This document shows positions 1 to 6,236 of a DNA stretch of 13,713 nt, piece after piece. The notes below the pieces were generated by a model. The model saw nothing but the letters and a program-made list of their open reading frames with translations. It was not told the origin of the DNA and made no database searches. Within the stretch, counting starts at the first letter, position 1; each line of letters starts with the position of its first letter. The DNA lies in contig NZ_CAKZIK010000075.1 in assembly GCF_936933875.1 (NCBI RefSeq), forward strand, positions 1 to 13,713, in the 5' to 3' direction. The stretch comes from an uncultured Chryseobacterium sp. GTDB lineage: Bacteria > Bacteroidota > Bacteroidia > Flavobacteriales > Weeksellaceae. The position numbers were made by a program, and so were the translations under genes.

Positions 1-40
1 CTTCCTCCTGATCACCTTCTTTCACAAATCCCCTACTCAT
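1..40 (-). CDS. N-terminal 13 codons of a probable GreA/GreB-like protein (partial)
   Basis: An ATG at 40-38 on the minus strand opens a frame reading MSRGFVKEGDQEE that runs off the left edge. This resembles, from memory, the conserved start (MSRGFVKE-x-DQEE) of a GreA/GreB-type transcription elongation factor-like protein common in Flavobacteriia. Only 13 residues are visible, so no domain can be checked and the family name is recognition rather than proof. A standard ATG, the matching strand and the acidic, charged N-terminus support a real gene. No classic ribosome binding site or TAnnTTTG element is obvious just upstream. Confidence 0.5.
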   Translation of the reverse strand, partial: MSRGFVKEGDQEE

Positions 41-352
41 ATATTCCAGTTATACATTTATTCCGTTACACTTAAAATTACTGATATGTTTTGAGTTTAA
101 AACTACCAGATAAACATAACCGTTTTAAGGCTATAAAGGTTTCAAACCTGTACCGAAAAGCTCTTAACTACAAAGCACGCATCGAAGCCAACAGCCGTAA
201 AGACGCCATTGCTTCATGGTCTGTGTTGTAAATATACATTTATTAAGTCACCTAGCGTTCTTCAGACGCAAGAATAAAATTTTTACAAACTATTGAATTT
301 TTTTTCGCACCGCCACTCAAATAGCATCTTTGTCTGTAGTTTTATATATTTT
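41..352. other. 312-bp intergenic region between regulator and left-edge gene
   Basis: Apart from the possible plus-strand remnant at 85-231, this stretch is AT-rich and holds no gene I can support. A small GCGT/ACGC hairpin is possible at 254-268, but no U tract follows it, so I do not call a terminator for the Crp/Fnr gene. No 23-bp repeat and no copy of the TTTGA-N6-TCAAA palindrome was seen here. Confidence 0.6.
85..231 (+). pseudogene. Possible plus-strand coding remnant of about 48 codons, no start
   Basis: A plus-strand frame is open from 85 (after a TGA at 82-84) to a TAA at 229-231. It has no ATG; TTG at 91 is the only likely alternative start. The last 30 codons use C- and G-ending codons (CTG, TAC, CGC, ATC, GCC, AAC, AGC, GAC) and are clearly richer in GC than the surrounding AT-rich DNA, which looks like coding sequence. 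The end reads ARIEANSRKDAIASWSVL. I do not recognise the protein. It may be the 3' end of a decayed gene, a relic of a mobile element, or chance. It is the only plausible coding signal on the plus strand in this window. Confidence 0.3.
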
Positions 353-913
353 CTAAACCTCACTTCTAATCCTACTCAAAGTTTCCTGAGAAATGCCAAG
401 ATAAGAGGCTATCATCCCAAGCGGCGCACGCAAAAGTATATCAGAATTTTCTTCTAAAAGCTGAATATATTTTTCCTTTGCCGTCATATACTGCAAGGAA
501 TTGATGCGCCTTTCCATATTCGTCATCAGAAGTCCCAAAACACGGCGGCTGAAATTGGCAATGGTGAGCGAAGTTTCGCAGAGTTCTTCCATTTTCGAGT
601 AACGGAAAAAGACAATCTCACTGTCTTCTAAAGCTTCAATGGAATGCCGTGCCGGAATTCTCTCAAAAATGGTGTCTTTATTGGCGAGAATGCTGTTTTC
701 GGGGTAAAAATTGGTGGTGATGTCTTTTCCTTTTTCAAAATAAAACGAGCGCAGAAGCCCTTTTTCTACAAAATACACCTTGCGGTTTAGCGTGTTTTGA
801 TCGCTGATAACGGTTCCTTTTTTCACAGATATTTTTTCGGTCTGGGTGTTCAGAAAACTGCGGATATCATCGTCGATGGTGATGTAGGTGGAAAGGATTT
901 CGGGAAAAGTCAT
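353..913 (-). CDS. Crp/Fnr-family transcriptional regulator
   Basis: This 186-residue cytoplasmic DNA-binding protein has an N-terminal cyclic-nucleotide-binding-type beta-roll (about 25-110: KKGTVIS, FVEKGLLRSFYFEKGKD, SIEALEDSEIVFF), a dimerisation helix (about 115-150) and a C-terminal winged-helix HTH (about 162-184). The recognition helix SQETLSRIR contains E177, S180 and R181. These match the E209/S212/R213 positions that read TTGAT half-sites in E. coli FNR. No N-terminal cysteine cluster is present, so oxygen sensing through an Fe-S centre is unlikely; the effector is unknown. The length and the end just after the recognition helix are usual for flavobacterial members. A TAnnTTTG element 17 bp upstream supports the start. 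It lies beside a hydrolase and an export operon that both carry an FNR-like palindrome. Confidence 0.88.
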   Translation of the reverse strand: MTFPEILSTYITIDDDIRSFLNTQTEKISVKKGTVISDQNTLNRKVYFVEKGLLRSFYFEKGKDITTNFYPENSILANKDTIFERIPARHSIEALEDSEIVFFRYSKMEELCETSLTIANFSRRVLGLLMTNMERRINSLQYMTAKEKYIQLLEENSDILLRAPLGMIASYLGISQETLSRIRSEV

Positions 914-927
914 CAGGATTCAATTTC

Positions 928-967
928 TACAAAAATAAAAATAATGCCCCAGAAATAAGGCATTATT
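928..967 (-). terminator. Rho-independent terminator of the alpha/beta hydrolase gene
   Basis: A perfect 9-bp stem (940-948 AATAATGCC pairing with 959-967 GGCATTATT) encloses a 10-nt loop. On the minus strand it is followed by a T-rich tail (TTTTATTTTTG). It starts 27 bp past the stop codon of the hydrolase at 995 and separates that gene from the Crp/Fnr gene. Confidence 0.8.
930..937 (-). promoter_or_regulatory. Bacteroidota-type -7 promoter element of the Crp/Fnr gene
   Basis: On the minus strand these bases read TATTTTTG, a full match to the Bacteroidota sigma-A -7 consensus TAnnTTTG. It lies 16 bp before the ATG at 913. No clear TTG -33 element is visible. The element overlaps the T-rich tail of the hydrolase terminator, so it could be a chance match in AT-rich DNA. 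Confidence 0.4.
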
Positions 968-994
968 CACTAACTAAACATTAAAAATAAACTA

Positions 995-1993
995 TTACAA
1001 ACCAATCTTCAGCAGCCAACTGAAAAGCTCGTTGTACACTTTTTCGCGCACCGGTTTTTTGGAAAGCACCAAATCGTGAATGCCGCCTTTTACAGGAATT
1101 ATAGTGACATTCCCCTTAAAATTTTCAGCATTTTTATGAATATCCTTCACGTTCAGGATGATATCGGTGGAAGTCACTTCCTCATTCCAGACTTTTGGAT
1201 AGCCCGATTTTTCAGAATGCATAACCAATACCGGCACCTTGAGTTCTGCGTTGCGGATGTCTTTCTGTGCACGGTGAATAGCTCGGATAAAGCCAAAACT
1301 GACTTTGCCGTTGGCATTGGGTTTCAGTTTTAAATCATAATTCCATTCGCCCTTGAAATTTTTATGTAGGCTTTCACCGTAAAAAGTGGAAAATCCACCG
1401 CCAATTTTGGTGTCAGGATGATGTTTTCCCAAACCACTGATGATGGGAACCCCAATTTTTTGCGCCAGAAACCCCATATTGAAATCATAAAACGGACTGT
1501 TCACCCAAAGTCCGGCAATGTTCGGATTTCCGGGGTGATATTTCATATACCGTGTCGTAATCAAGCCGCCGGTTGAATGCCCTGCCAGCAGAATTTTGCT
1601 ATGATTTTCAGCAGCGATGATTTTTAAAGCCTCATCGATTTCGGCATTGTATTCGTCCAGGTTTCTGACATTATTAAAAGTTTGATGCGGCAGATAAGAA
1701 CGCCCATATTTTCTTAAATCCAAAGCATAAAAGTCAAACCCTTTTTCATTGAATTTTTCAGCCATTTCCGCCTGAAAAAAATAATCGTTAAACCCGTGAA
1801 TATACAACACAGCTTTATGGGCAGGACTTTTCGCTTTTTTGCGGATGATAGTTGCGGTAACTTTCCCTTCATAATCGTTGGGAAAATTCAATGTTTTCTG
1901 CTCATAACCGTTTCCCAAAATATCCGGCTTATATTCCTGCGAAAAGAAAAACCCCGAAAGGAAAATCAGCAGCAGTAAAAAGTTCTTTTTCAT
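995..1993 (-). CDS. Secreted alpha/beta hydrolase (serine aminopeptidase S33/lysophospholipase-like)
   Basis: The start is set at the ATG at 1993 (332 residues). It opens a signal peptide (MKKNFLLLLIFLSGFFFSQ, about 1-18). The longer frame from 2050 begins inside the operator palindrome and upstream of the -7-like element, so it is unlikely. An oxyanion-type HG motif (YIHGFND, 63-70) precedes the nucleophile elbow GHSTGG with S140. The acid is probably D277 (STDIIL) and the base H306 (GGIHDLVLS). This layout fits the Hydrolase_4/S33 group that includes monoglyceride lipases and lysophospholipases; the real substrate is unknown. It should act in the periplasm or outside the cell. It has its own terminator and is preceded by a terminator, so it is monocistronic, yet it shares its operator with the export operon. 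Confidence 0.85.
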   Translation of the reverse strand: MKKNFLLLLIFLSGFFFSQEYKPDILGNGYEQKTLNFPNDYEGKVTATIIRKKAKSPAHKAVLYIHGFNDYFFQAEMAEKFNEKGFDFYALDLRKYGRSYLPHQTFNNVRNLDEYNAEIDEALKIIAAENHSKILLAGHSTGGLITTRYMKYHPGNPNIAGLWVNSPFYDFNMGFLAQKIGVPIISGLGKHHPDTKIGGGFSTFYGESLHKNFKGEWNYDLKLKPNANGKVSFGFIRAIHRAQKDIRNAELKVPVLVMHSEKSGYPKVWNEEVTSTDIILNVKDIHKNAENFKGNVTIIPVKGGIHDLVLSKKPVREKVYNELFSWLLKIGL

Positions 1994-2013
1994 TGTCCAG
2001 TTGTTTGTTAACG

Positions 2014-2021
2014 CAAAGTTC
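2014..2021 (-). promoter_or_regulatory. Likely -7 promoter element of the hydrolase
   Basis: The minus strand reads GAACTTTG, one base from the TAnnTTTG consensus, 20 bp before the ATG at 1993. It is exactly 21 bp downstream of the palindrome at 2043-2058. The same element type (GAAnTTTGC) at the same distance occurs before the tolC-type gene, which makes it credible despite the mismatch. Confidence 0.5.
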
Positions 2022-2042
2022 GGGCTTCTTTTGAAATTTGGC

Positions 2043-2058
2043 TTTGACATTTATCAAA
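2043..2058 (-). promoter_or_regulatory. FNR-like palindromic operator upstream of the hydrolase (site A)
   Basis: The sequence is TTTGACATTTATCAAA on the plus strand, or TTTGATAAATGTCAAA on the minus strand: inverted half-sites TTTGA/TCAAA separated by 6 bp, the spacing of Crp/Fnr-family sites. Read as TTGAT-N4-GTCAA it matches the FNR consensus at 9 of 10 positions. The identical 16-mer in reverse orientation is site B at 5851-5866. The centre is 37 bp upstream of the end of the -7-like element, near the -41.5 position used by class II activators. Binding by the adjacent Crp/Fnr protein is inference. Confidence 0.6.
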
Positions 2059-2087
2059 AAAAACGTCCGGAAATTGCTTCCCGGACG
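2056..2087 (-). terminator. Rho-independent terminator of the export operon
   Basis: A 7-bp GC-rich stem (2064-2070 CGTCCGG with 2081-2087 CCGGACG) and a 10-nt loop are followed on the minus strand by eight T residues (2063-2056). It lies 29 bp past the permease stop at 2117 and closes the tolC-hlyD-permease operon. The T tract shares its last bases with operator site A. Confidence 0.88.
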
Positions 2088-2116
2088 AACAAACAAACTA
2101 TAAAGAAATGAAAACT

Positions 2117-3370
2117 TTATATTTCTTGCGGTGTTGAGCCGTTTTCGTTAAGATTATTCTCTGATGCTGTAATTTCATCGAAATCATCGCTTTCATCATC
2201 TTCTGAAATATGGTACTTTTTGTAGAGTGAACTGATTTTAATTTTAAGCGCAATCCAGCCTAATACAAAATACACTAACGCCAGGATCAAAAGATGGATG
2301 AAGTATTTTTGGGTTAAATAATCTGAGCCACGCTCCACAACCATGATTTTCAATGCCTCCAGATAAGGCGTTAAGGGAATAATGGAATTGAAATACTGCA
2401 CAAACTGAGGCATCGCCGAGGTTGGCCACGTAAATCCACTTACAATGAACGCCGGAGAAGCAATCACCATCAGATATTGTGTCGCCTTCAGCGCATCAGG
2501 AACCAAAATACTGAACAGCACACCCAAATTGGTTGATGCCACCACGAAAATTGCGGTCAGCAGGAAGAAGTTGGGCACATTTACCGGTGACGGAATTTTA
2601 AAATAAAGGCTGCACAGGTAGAAAAACAGGATGTTGAAATTGGCGAAAATCCACACCGGAAGGCATTTTATAGCCATCACCAGCACCGCATATTTGTGTT
2701 TACCGGCAAAATCACGTTTAAAACTGTCGCGCTTGAATTCCGCAGCAAAAGTGACTGCCATTGCCATCAAAATCACCTGCTGCAGTACCACCGCCATCAT
2801 CGCAGGCCACATAAAAATCAGGTAATTACTCGTGGTGTTGAATAGCGTGATGTAATTGGCTTTAAACGGTTCGTACTGGGTTTTCGCAATTTCTGCATTC
2901 ATGCCTTTTTTCTGCAGCGCCTTGATCTCTGCACCTGCCGAAAATGTTCCCAAGATCTGCTGAATCGCTTTCGAAGCAAAATTCGCGGTGAGGACATTGG
3001 ACGTGTTGATGTAAACCGTGATTTCCGGATACTTTTTCTGCAGCATCAGCGCTTCAAACCGCTCCGGAATGATGACAACAGCCGCAGCTTCGGTCTTGAT
3101 GACCTCGTCTTTCAGGGGAGCCGGCTCATCGATATAATTCAGGACTTTTATGGTGTGGTTGTCCTCAAACATTTGGGTTATCTGGTCGGAAAGAGGTGTT
3201 TTATCGTGGTTGATGAGGATTACCGGAATATTTTCAACCTTACCTTCTTTATAAGTGAACCCAATAAGCAATGCGTAGAATGCCGGCGCCATAAAGAACA
3301 CCGATAGCATGGTTTTATTGGTAAAAAAGAGCCGAAATTCTCTTTTCAGTAAGTATCTTAACTGTTTCAT
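2117..3370 (-). CDS. ABC-2 type transporter permease (ABC2_membrane_3/YhhJ-like)
   Basis: This 417-residue inner-membrane protein has the layout of ABC-2 export permeases of the YhhJ/YbhR type. TM1 is at about 23-40, a large extracytoplasmic domain at about 41-180 (PVILINHDKTPLSDQI, VVIIPERFEALML), and five further TM segments at about 183-210, 228-256, 267-289, 297-315 and 358-378. The family motif region SPAFIVSGFTWPTSAMP (305-321) is present. Such permeases normally need an ABC ATPase, but none is encoded here. An acidic, low-complexity tail (about 387-417: SEDDESDDFDE...) follows the last TM segment. It is the third gene of the operon, 25 bp after the HlyD gene, and is followed by a strong terminator. 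Substrate unknown. Confidence 0.87.
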   Translation of the reverse strand: MKQLRYLLKREFRLFFTNKTMLSVFFMAPAFYALLIGFTYKEGKVENIPVILINHDKTPLSDQITQMFEDNHTIKVLNYIDEPAPLKDEVIKTEAAAVVIIPERFEALMLQKKYPEITVYINTSNVLTANFASKAIQQILGTFSAGAEIKALQKKGMNAEIAKTQYEPFKANYITLFNTTSNYLIFMWPAMMAVVLQQVILMAMAVTFAAEFKRDSFKRDFAGKHKYAVLVMAIKCLPVWIFANFNILFFYLCSLYFKIPSPVNVPNFFLLTAIFVVASTNLGVLFSILVPDALKATQYLMVIASPAFIVSGFTWPTSAMPQFVQYFNSIIPLTPYLEALKIMVVERGSDYLTQKYFIHLLILALVYFVLGWIALKIKISSLYKKYHISEDDESDDFDEITASENNLNENGSTPQEI

Positions 3371-3395
3371 TTTAATAGAATAAAAATTCCGTCAC

Positions 3396-4352
3396 TTATT
3401 TTAAAACCACATTAGAGTTCACCAGAATATTGCCCAACTGGGCCCGATTATCCGGAATTACCTTAATCTCATAAACCGCATCTTCAGGATTATAATCCGG
3501 AAAAGCCGTCGTGATATCGGCGTATCTTGCCAGTTGTTTGATGGAAACAATGCGGCCGGTAATTTCTTTTTGGTTGTAATTCACCACCACTTTTACGGTT
3601 TTCCCTTTTTGATAAGATGAAATTTTACTTTCCGGAACGGTGAATCTGAAATAAGTCGTGTCCGGAATATAGCCTGAAAAGAGCGGAAAACCGGCAGTCG
3701 CGAGTTCGCCTTTGTTCAAAGATACTGTTTCGATTTCCATATCGTTTGTAGCGATCACATATCTTTCAGAATAAGCCACATTCGCTTCCTGCAGAGCACC
3801 CATCGCCTGATTAGCCTGTCCTTCCGCCATTTCTATTTTTTCGTATCGCGTACCGATCTGCACATCGCGAAGTTCGGCATTTGCAGCGTCCAACTGTGCT
3901 TTGGCGCCCTGGTATTTCGCAAAGGCTTCATCATAATTTTGTGGCGAAAGCACGCTGTCACGGTACATATTTCTAGCCCTGTTGTAGGCTTTCTGCGCAT
4001 ACTGGTACTGCTCCTGCAGCCCTTTTTGTTTGGCTCTCAACTGTCGCAACTGGTCGGCGGTAGCACCGTTTCTTGCCATTTGAGCCTGTGCCCTGGCTGC
4101 GGAAGTCGCCCCCTTTGCCTGTGCAATTTTTGCGGAAACTTCAGGTACATCTAGCTTTGCCAGCGTATCACCGGCTTTTACAGTTTGCCCTTCTTCCACA
4201 TAAATTTCCAGGATTCGCCCGGTTACTTTTGGTGAAAAAGCAACGAGTTCTTTTCTCGTTTTACCTTCAATGGCACGTTCTGTGGGCTTTTGGCTGCAAT
4301 TAACTAAAGTTAACAGGGTAAGAACAGAAAGTATTTTTGATGTAGATTTCAT
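3396..4352 (-). CDS. HlyD-family efflux adaptor (periplasmic adaptor lipoprotein)
   Basis: This 318-residue membrane-fusion protein would bridge the permease and the TolC-type outer membrane channel. The N-terminus MKSTSKILSVLTLLTLVNC ends in a probable lipobox (LVNC, C19), so it is likely a lipoprotein; N at -1 is not typical. The first half of the lipoyl domain is at 39-68 (FSPKVTGRILEIYVEEGQTV, AGDTLAKLD). A long Ala/Gln-rich coiled-coil hairpin covers about 71-195, the second lipoyl half about 197-225 (NKGELATAG), and the beta-barrel/membrane-proximal part about 232-318. It resembles E. coli YhiI/YbhG adaptors that work with ABC-2 permeases. It lies 34 bp after the TolC-type gene and 25 bp before the permease, so co-transcription is very likely. 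Confidence 0.9.
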   Translation of the reverse strand: MKSTSKILSVLTLLTLVNCSQKPTERAIEGKTRKELVAFSPKVTGRILEIYVEEGQTVKAGDTLAKLDVPEVSAKIAQAKGATSAARAQAQMARNGATADQLRQLRAKQKGLQEQYQYAQKAYNRARNMYRDSVLSPQNYDEAFAKYQGAKAQLDAANAELRDVQIGTRYEKIEMAEGQANQAMGALQEANVAYSERYVIATNDMEIETVSLNKGELATAGFPLFSGYIPDTTYFRFTVPESKISSYQKGKTVKVVVNYNQKEITGRIVSIKQLARYADITTAFPDYNPEDAVYEIKVIPDNRAQLGNILVNSNVVLK

Positions 4353-4386
4353 TTCGTTTGCTTGTTTTTTAATTTTTTTTTAATAA

Positions 4387-5793
4387 TTAAAGATTTTCAG
4401 GATTAAGGTTTTGGGTAGATTTCATCAGTTCAACAGCGGAAACTCTCTGATTGAAAATTGCGGTCTGCAGTTCCAGCTCGGCATTCTGTAAATCCGTTTC
4501 TGCTTCGATAAGTGCGGCGGAGGTTTTGGTGCCGTATCTGAATTCCTTTTCTACCTGTTCCAAACCTTTTGCTGCAATCTGTCTTGCCTTTTCTTTCAGT
4601 TTGATTTGTGCGTTCGCGATGTTGTAATTGGTTTGGTTGTTGGCGAGGTTTAAATTCAATTTTTTAATTGCGTCTTTCTGTTTGCTCTCCAGAATTTCTT
4701 TATCTATTTTGGCTTTTTCAATGGCGTGTTTGCCTTCATTACCGTCGAAAACCTCCCATTTAAAGCCAATTCCTGCGGTAAACATGGGAAATACGTTTAT
4801 GGCACTAGGATGCAAATCGAGTTTTTTTCCAGTGCCGGGAAAAATTTCATCCGAGGTTGTAATGTGGTTGTTGTAAAGCCCGAAATACGACAGCGAAGTC
4901 TGTGCCTGAACTTTCGGAACCCACCATTTCTCTTCGGCTTTAATTTTTAAATCTGTCGCGTTAATACCATGTTGAAGTGCTTTCACCTCTGCCCTGTTTT
5001 CAACGGTTTCGTTCAGAACTTCGTAGTTTATCGGCTGAAGGTCGTGGTCAATCATGGCAATACGCTCCCTTTCGATGCCGGTCAACAGATGGATCTGAGT
5101 GATCAGAAGATCCTTTTTACCTTCATATTCCACCATTTTGGAATCCAAAGTGGCCTGTGCAAGTTCTATTTTTTTGTGGTCGTAAGGCGTAATCAAACCG
5201 TAACCCAAGGCTTTATCTGCCGTTTTTTTATTGATTTCCAAACGTTTTTTGGACTGATCCAGAACTTTTTTGGATTCGTAAACCAGCGACAATTGGTCGT
5301 ATGCTTTGGAAATTTCGGTAATAACGTCGTCCTTGGTTTTCTGCATCATCACTTCTTCCGAAAGATTTTTCTCGCGGTTGGCTTCCTTCAGATATTTCAC
5401 CTTTCCGCCTGAATAAATCACCATACTGGCTTCGGCCTTTGCAGAGGCGGAAAGACCGGAAATGTTGAGATTATTGCTCAGTTGTCCTTCAGGGACCACC
5501 GCTCCAGGAAAAACCGGAGGCACTGCCGGTACTTTAACTTCCGGTGAACTGATATGCGCTGAAGTGTACATATAACCTGTTTTCCCGGTAATCTCCACTT
5601 TTGGAAGAAACACATCATTCAGTTTTTCGTCGTCGAGTTTCGTGAATTTGTTTTCTAAAACCTGCTGATTCAGCGTTTCATTATTCTGCAGCGCATTGCT
5701 GATGAGTTCCTGCAGCGTAGGTGCCTGCTGCGCATAAAGCGTGAGCGGCAACGAAAAAGCTGCGCCCAAAAGGAATTTGTGTATAGTTTTCAT
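4387..5793 (-). CDS. TolC-family outer membrane efflux protein
   Basis: The start is set at the ATG at 5793 (468 residues). It opens a good signal peptide, MKTIHKFLLGAAFSLPLTLYA, with cleavage near A21. The longer frame from 5865 starts inside operator site B and upstream of the -7-like element. The mature protein has two repeated OEP-type halves: TLQELISNALQNNETLNQQV at the N-terminus, long amphipathic helices (about 130-240 and 350-460) and beta-strand segments. The C-terminal part reads FRYGTKTSAALIEAETDLQNAE, a typical TolC motif. It would form the outer membrane and periplasmic channel of a tripartite exporter with the two genes downstream. It is the first gene of the operon, and regulation is probably through the upstream FNR-like site. 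Confidence 0.9.
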   Translation of the reverse strand: MKTIHKFLLGAAFSLPLTLYAQQAPTLQELISNALQNNETLNQQVLENKFTKLDDEKLNDVFLPKVEITGKTGYMYTSAHISSPEVKVPAVPPVFPGAVVPEGQLSNNLNISGLSASAKAEASMVIYSGGKVKYLKEANREKNLSEEVMMQKTKDDVITEISKAYDQLSLVYESKKVLDQSKKRLEINKKTADKALGYGLITPYDHKKIELAQATLDSKMVEYEGKKDLLITQIHLLTGIERERIAMIDHDLQPINYEVLNETVENRAEVKALQHGINATDLKIKAEEKWWVPKVQAQTSLSYFGLYNNHITTSDEIFPGTGKKLDLHPSAINVFPMFTAGIGFKWEVFDGNEGKHAIEKAKIDKEILESKQKDAIKKLNLNLANNQTNYNIANAQIKLKEKARQIAAKGLEQVEKEFRYGTKTSAALIEAETDLQNAELELQTAIFNQRVSAVELMKSTQNLNPENL

Positions 5794-5821
5794 TTTCTGT
5801 TTGTTTGTAAAATTGAACATG

Positions 5822-5829
5822 CAAATTTC
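5822..5829 (-). promoter_or_regulatory. Likely -7 promoter element of the export operon
   Basis: The minus strand reads GAAATTTG, one base from TAnnTTTG, 28 bp before the ATG at 5793. It lies exactly 21 bp downstream of the palindrome at 5851-5866, and is followed by C as in the hydrolase promoter (GAAnTTTGC). No obvious -33 TTG is seen, consistent with an activator-dependent promoter. Confidence 0.5.
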
Positions 5830-5850
5830 CGATAGCTGCAAATAGATTCC

Positions 5851-5866
5851 TTTGATAAATGTCAAA
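5851..5866 (+). promoter_or_regulatory. FNR-like palindromic operator upstream of the export operon (site B)
   Basis: The sequence TTTGATAAATGTCAAA is an exact reverse complement of site A (2043-2058). Half-sites TTTGA/TCAAA are 6 bp apart; the inner part TTGAT-AAAT-GTCAA differs from the FNR consensus at one position. Like site A it touches the T tract of the preceding terminator and sits 21 bp from the -7-like element. The regulator is inferred to be the Crp/Fnr protein at 353-913 or a paralogue. Confidence 0.6.
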
Positions 5867-5897
5867 AAAAACTGAAGCTCAAAAATAAGCTCCAGTT
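5864..5897 (-). terminator. Rho-independent terminator after the DUF2007 gene
   Basis: A 10-bp stem with one mismatch (5870-5879 with 5888-5897) and an 8-nt loop are followed on the minus strand by about seven T residues. It lies 24 bp past the stop codon at 5921. It would end transcription of the amidohydrolase/DUF2007 unit and insulate the export operon promoter. Confidence 0.75.
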
Positions 5898-5920
5898 CCT
5901 GTAAAACGTAAAATTTAAAA

Positions 5921-6181
5921 TTATGAAATTGTATTTTTTTCTTGGTTAAACTCTTCTTTTCCCTGTAAATAACTGTCTATAATCTCGAAAGCTTTCTTTT
6001 CATCTGCTAAACTCACCTTAAGTTTCAAGCTTGTTGCTGTTGGTGTTGTAGTGAAAGTCATGTAACTGTTTTCAGTAATATTTCCAATTTTAGCTTCGTC
6101 GAGTTTTGCTTTGATAATTTGTATTTCGGACGGATTGTCGCTTTCAAAAACGGCCACTCTCGTTTGTCTTTCCATATTCAT
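5921..6181 (-). CDS. DUF2007-domain small protein (putative signal-transducing family)
   Basis: This 86-residue soluble protein has no signal peptide or TM segment. The pattern VAVFESDNPSEIQIIKAKLDEAKIGNITEN...LKLKVSLADEKKAFEIIDSY fits the DUF2007 fold: a ferredoxin-like strand-helix-strand in which the first helix spans the EIQIIKAKLDEAKI region and a second helix ends the domain. The family is named putative signal-transducing protein, but its role is not established. ATG at 6181 or the in-frame ATG at 6175 could be used. It starts 56 bp after the amidohydrolase stop with no terminator between, so it may be co-transcribed with the two amidohydrolase genes. A terminator follows it. Confidence 0.75.
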   Translation of the reverse strand: MNMERQTRVAVFESDNPSEIQIIKAKLDEAKIGNITENSYMTFTTTPTATSLKLKVSLADEKKAFEIIDSYLQGKEEFNQEKNTIS

Positions 6182-6236
6182 TTTCGGTTTTGGACTTCTA
6201 AGTTACAACTTTTCAGTGTATTATTCAAAAAATAAT

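Noticed and set aside
174..217. Minus-strand mini-ORF starting MKQWRLYGCW
   Set aside because: Only about 17 codons with Trp/Cys-rich composition; the opposite strand has the better coding signal.
254..268. Terminator for the Crp/Fnr gene
   Set aside because: The stem is only 4 bp (GCGT/ACGC) and no T tract follows on the minus strand.
1994..2050. Upstream ATG at 2050 extending the hydrolase by 19 residues
   Set aside because: The extension has no signal-peptide character, starts inside the palindrome and lies upstream of the -7-like element, while the ATG at 1993 opens a clear signal peptide.
4969..5412. 147-codon plus-strand open frame opposite the TolC-type gene
   Set aside because: Phe/Val/Gln-rich composition typical of the antisense frame of a helical, Lys/Glu-rich protein; no start signals or domain.
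5794..5865. Upstream ATG at 5865 extending the TolC-type protein by 24 residues
   Set aside because: It begins in operator site B and would bury the signal peptide; the ATG at 5793 gives a normal secreted precursor.
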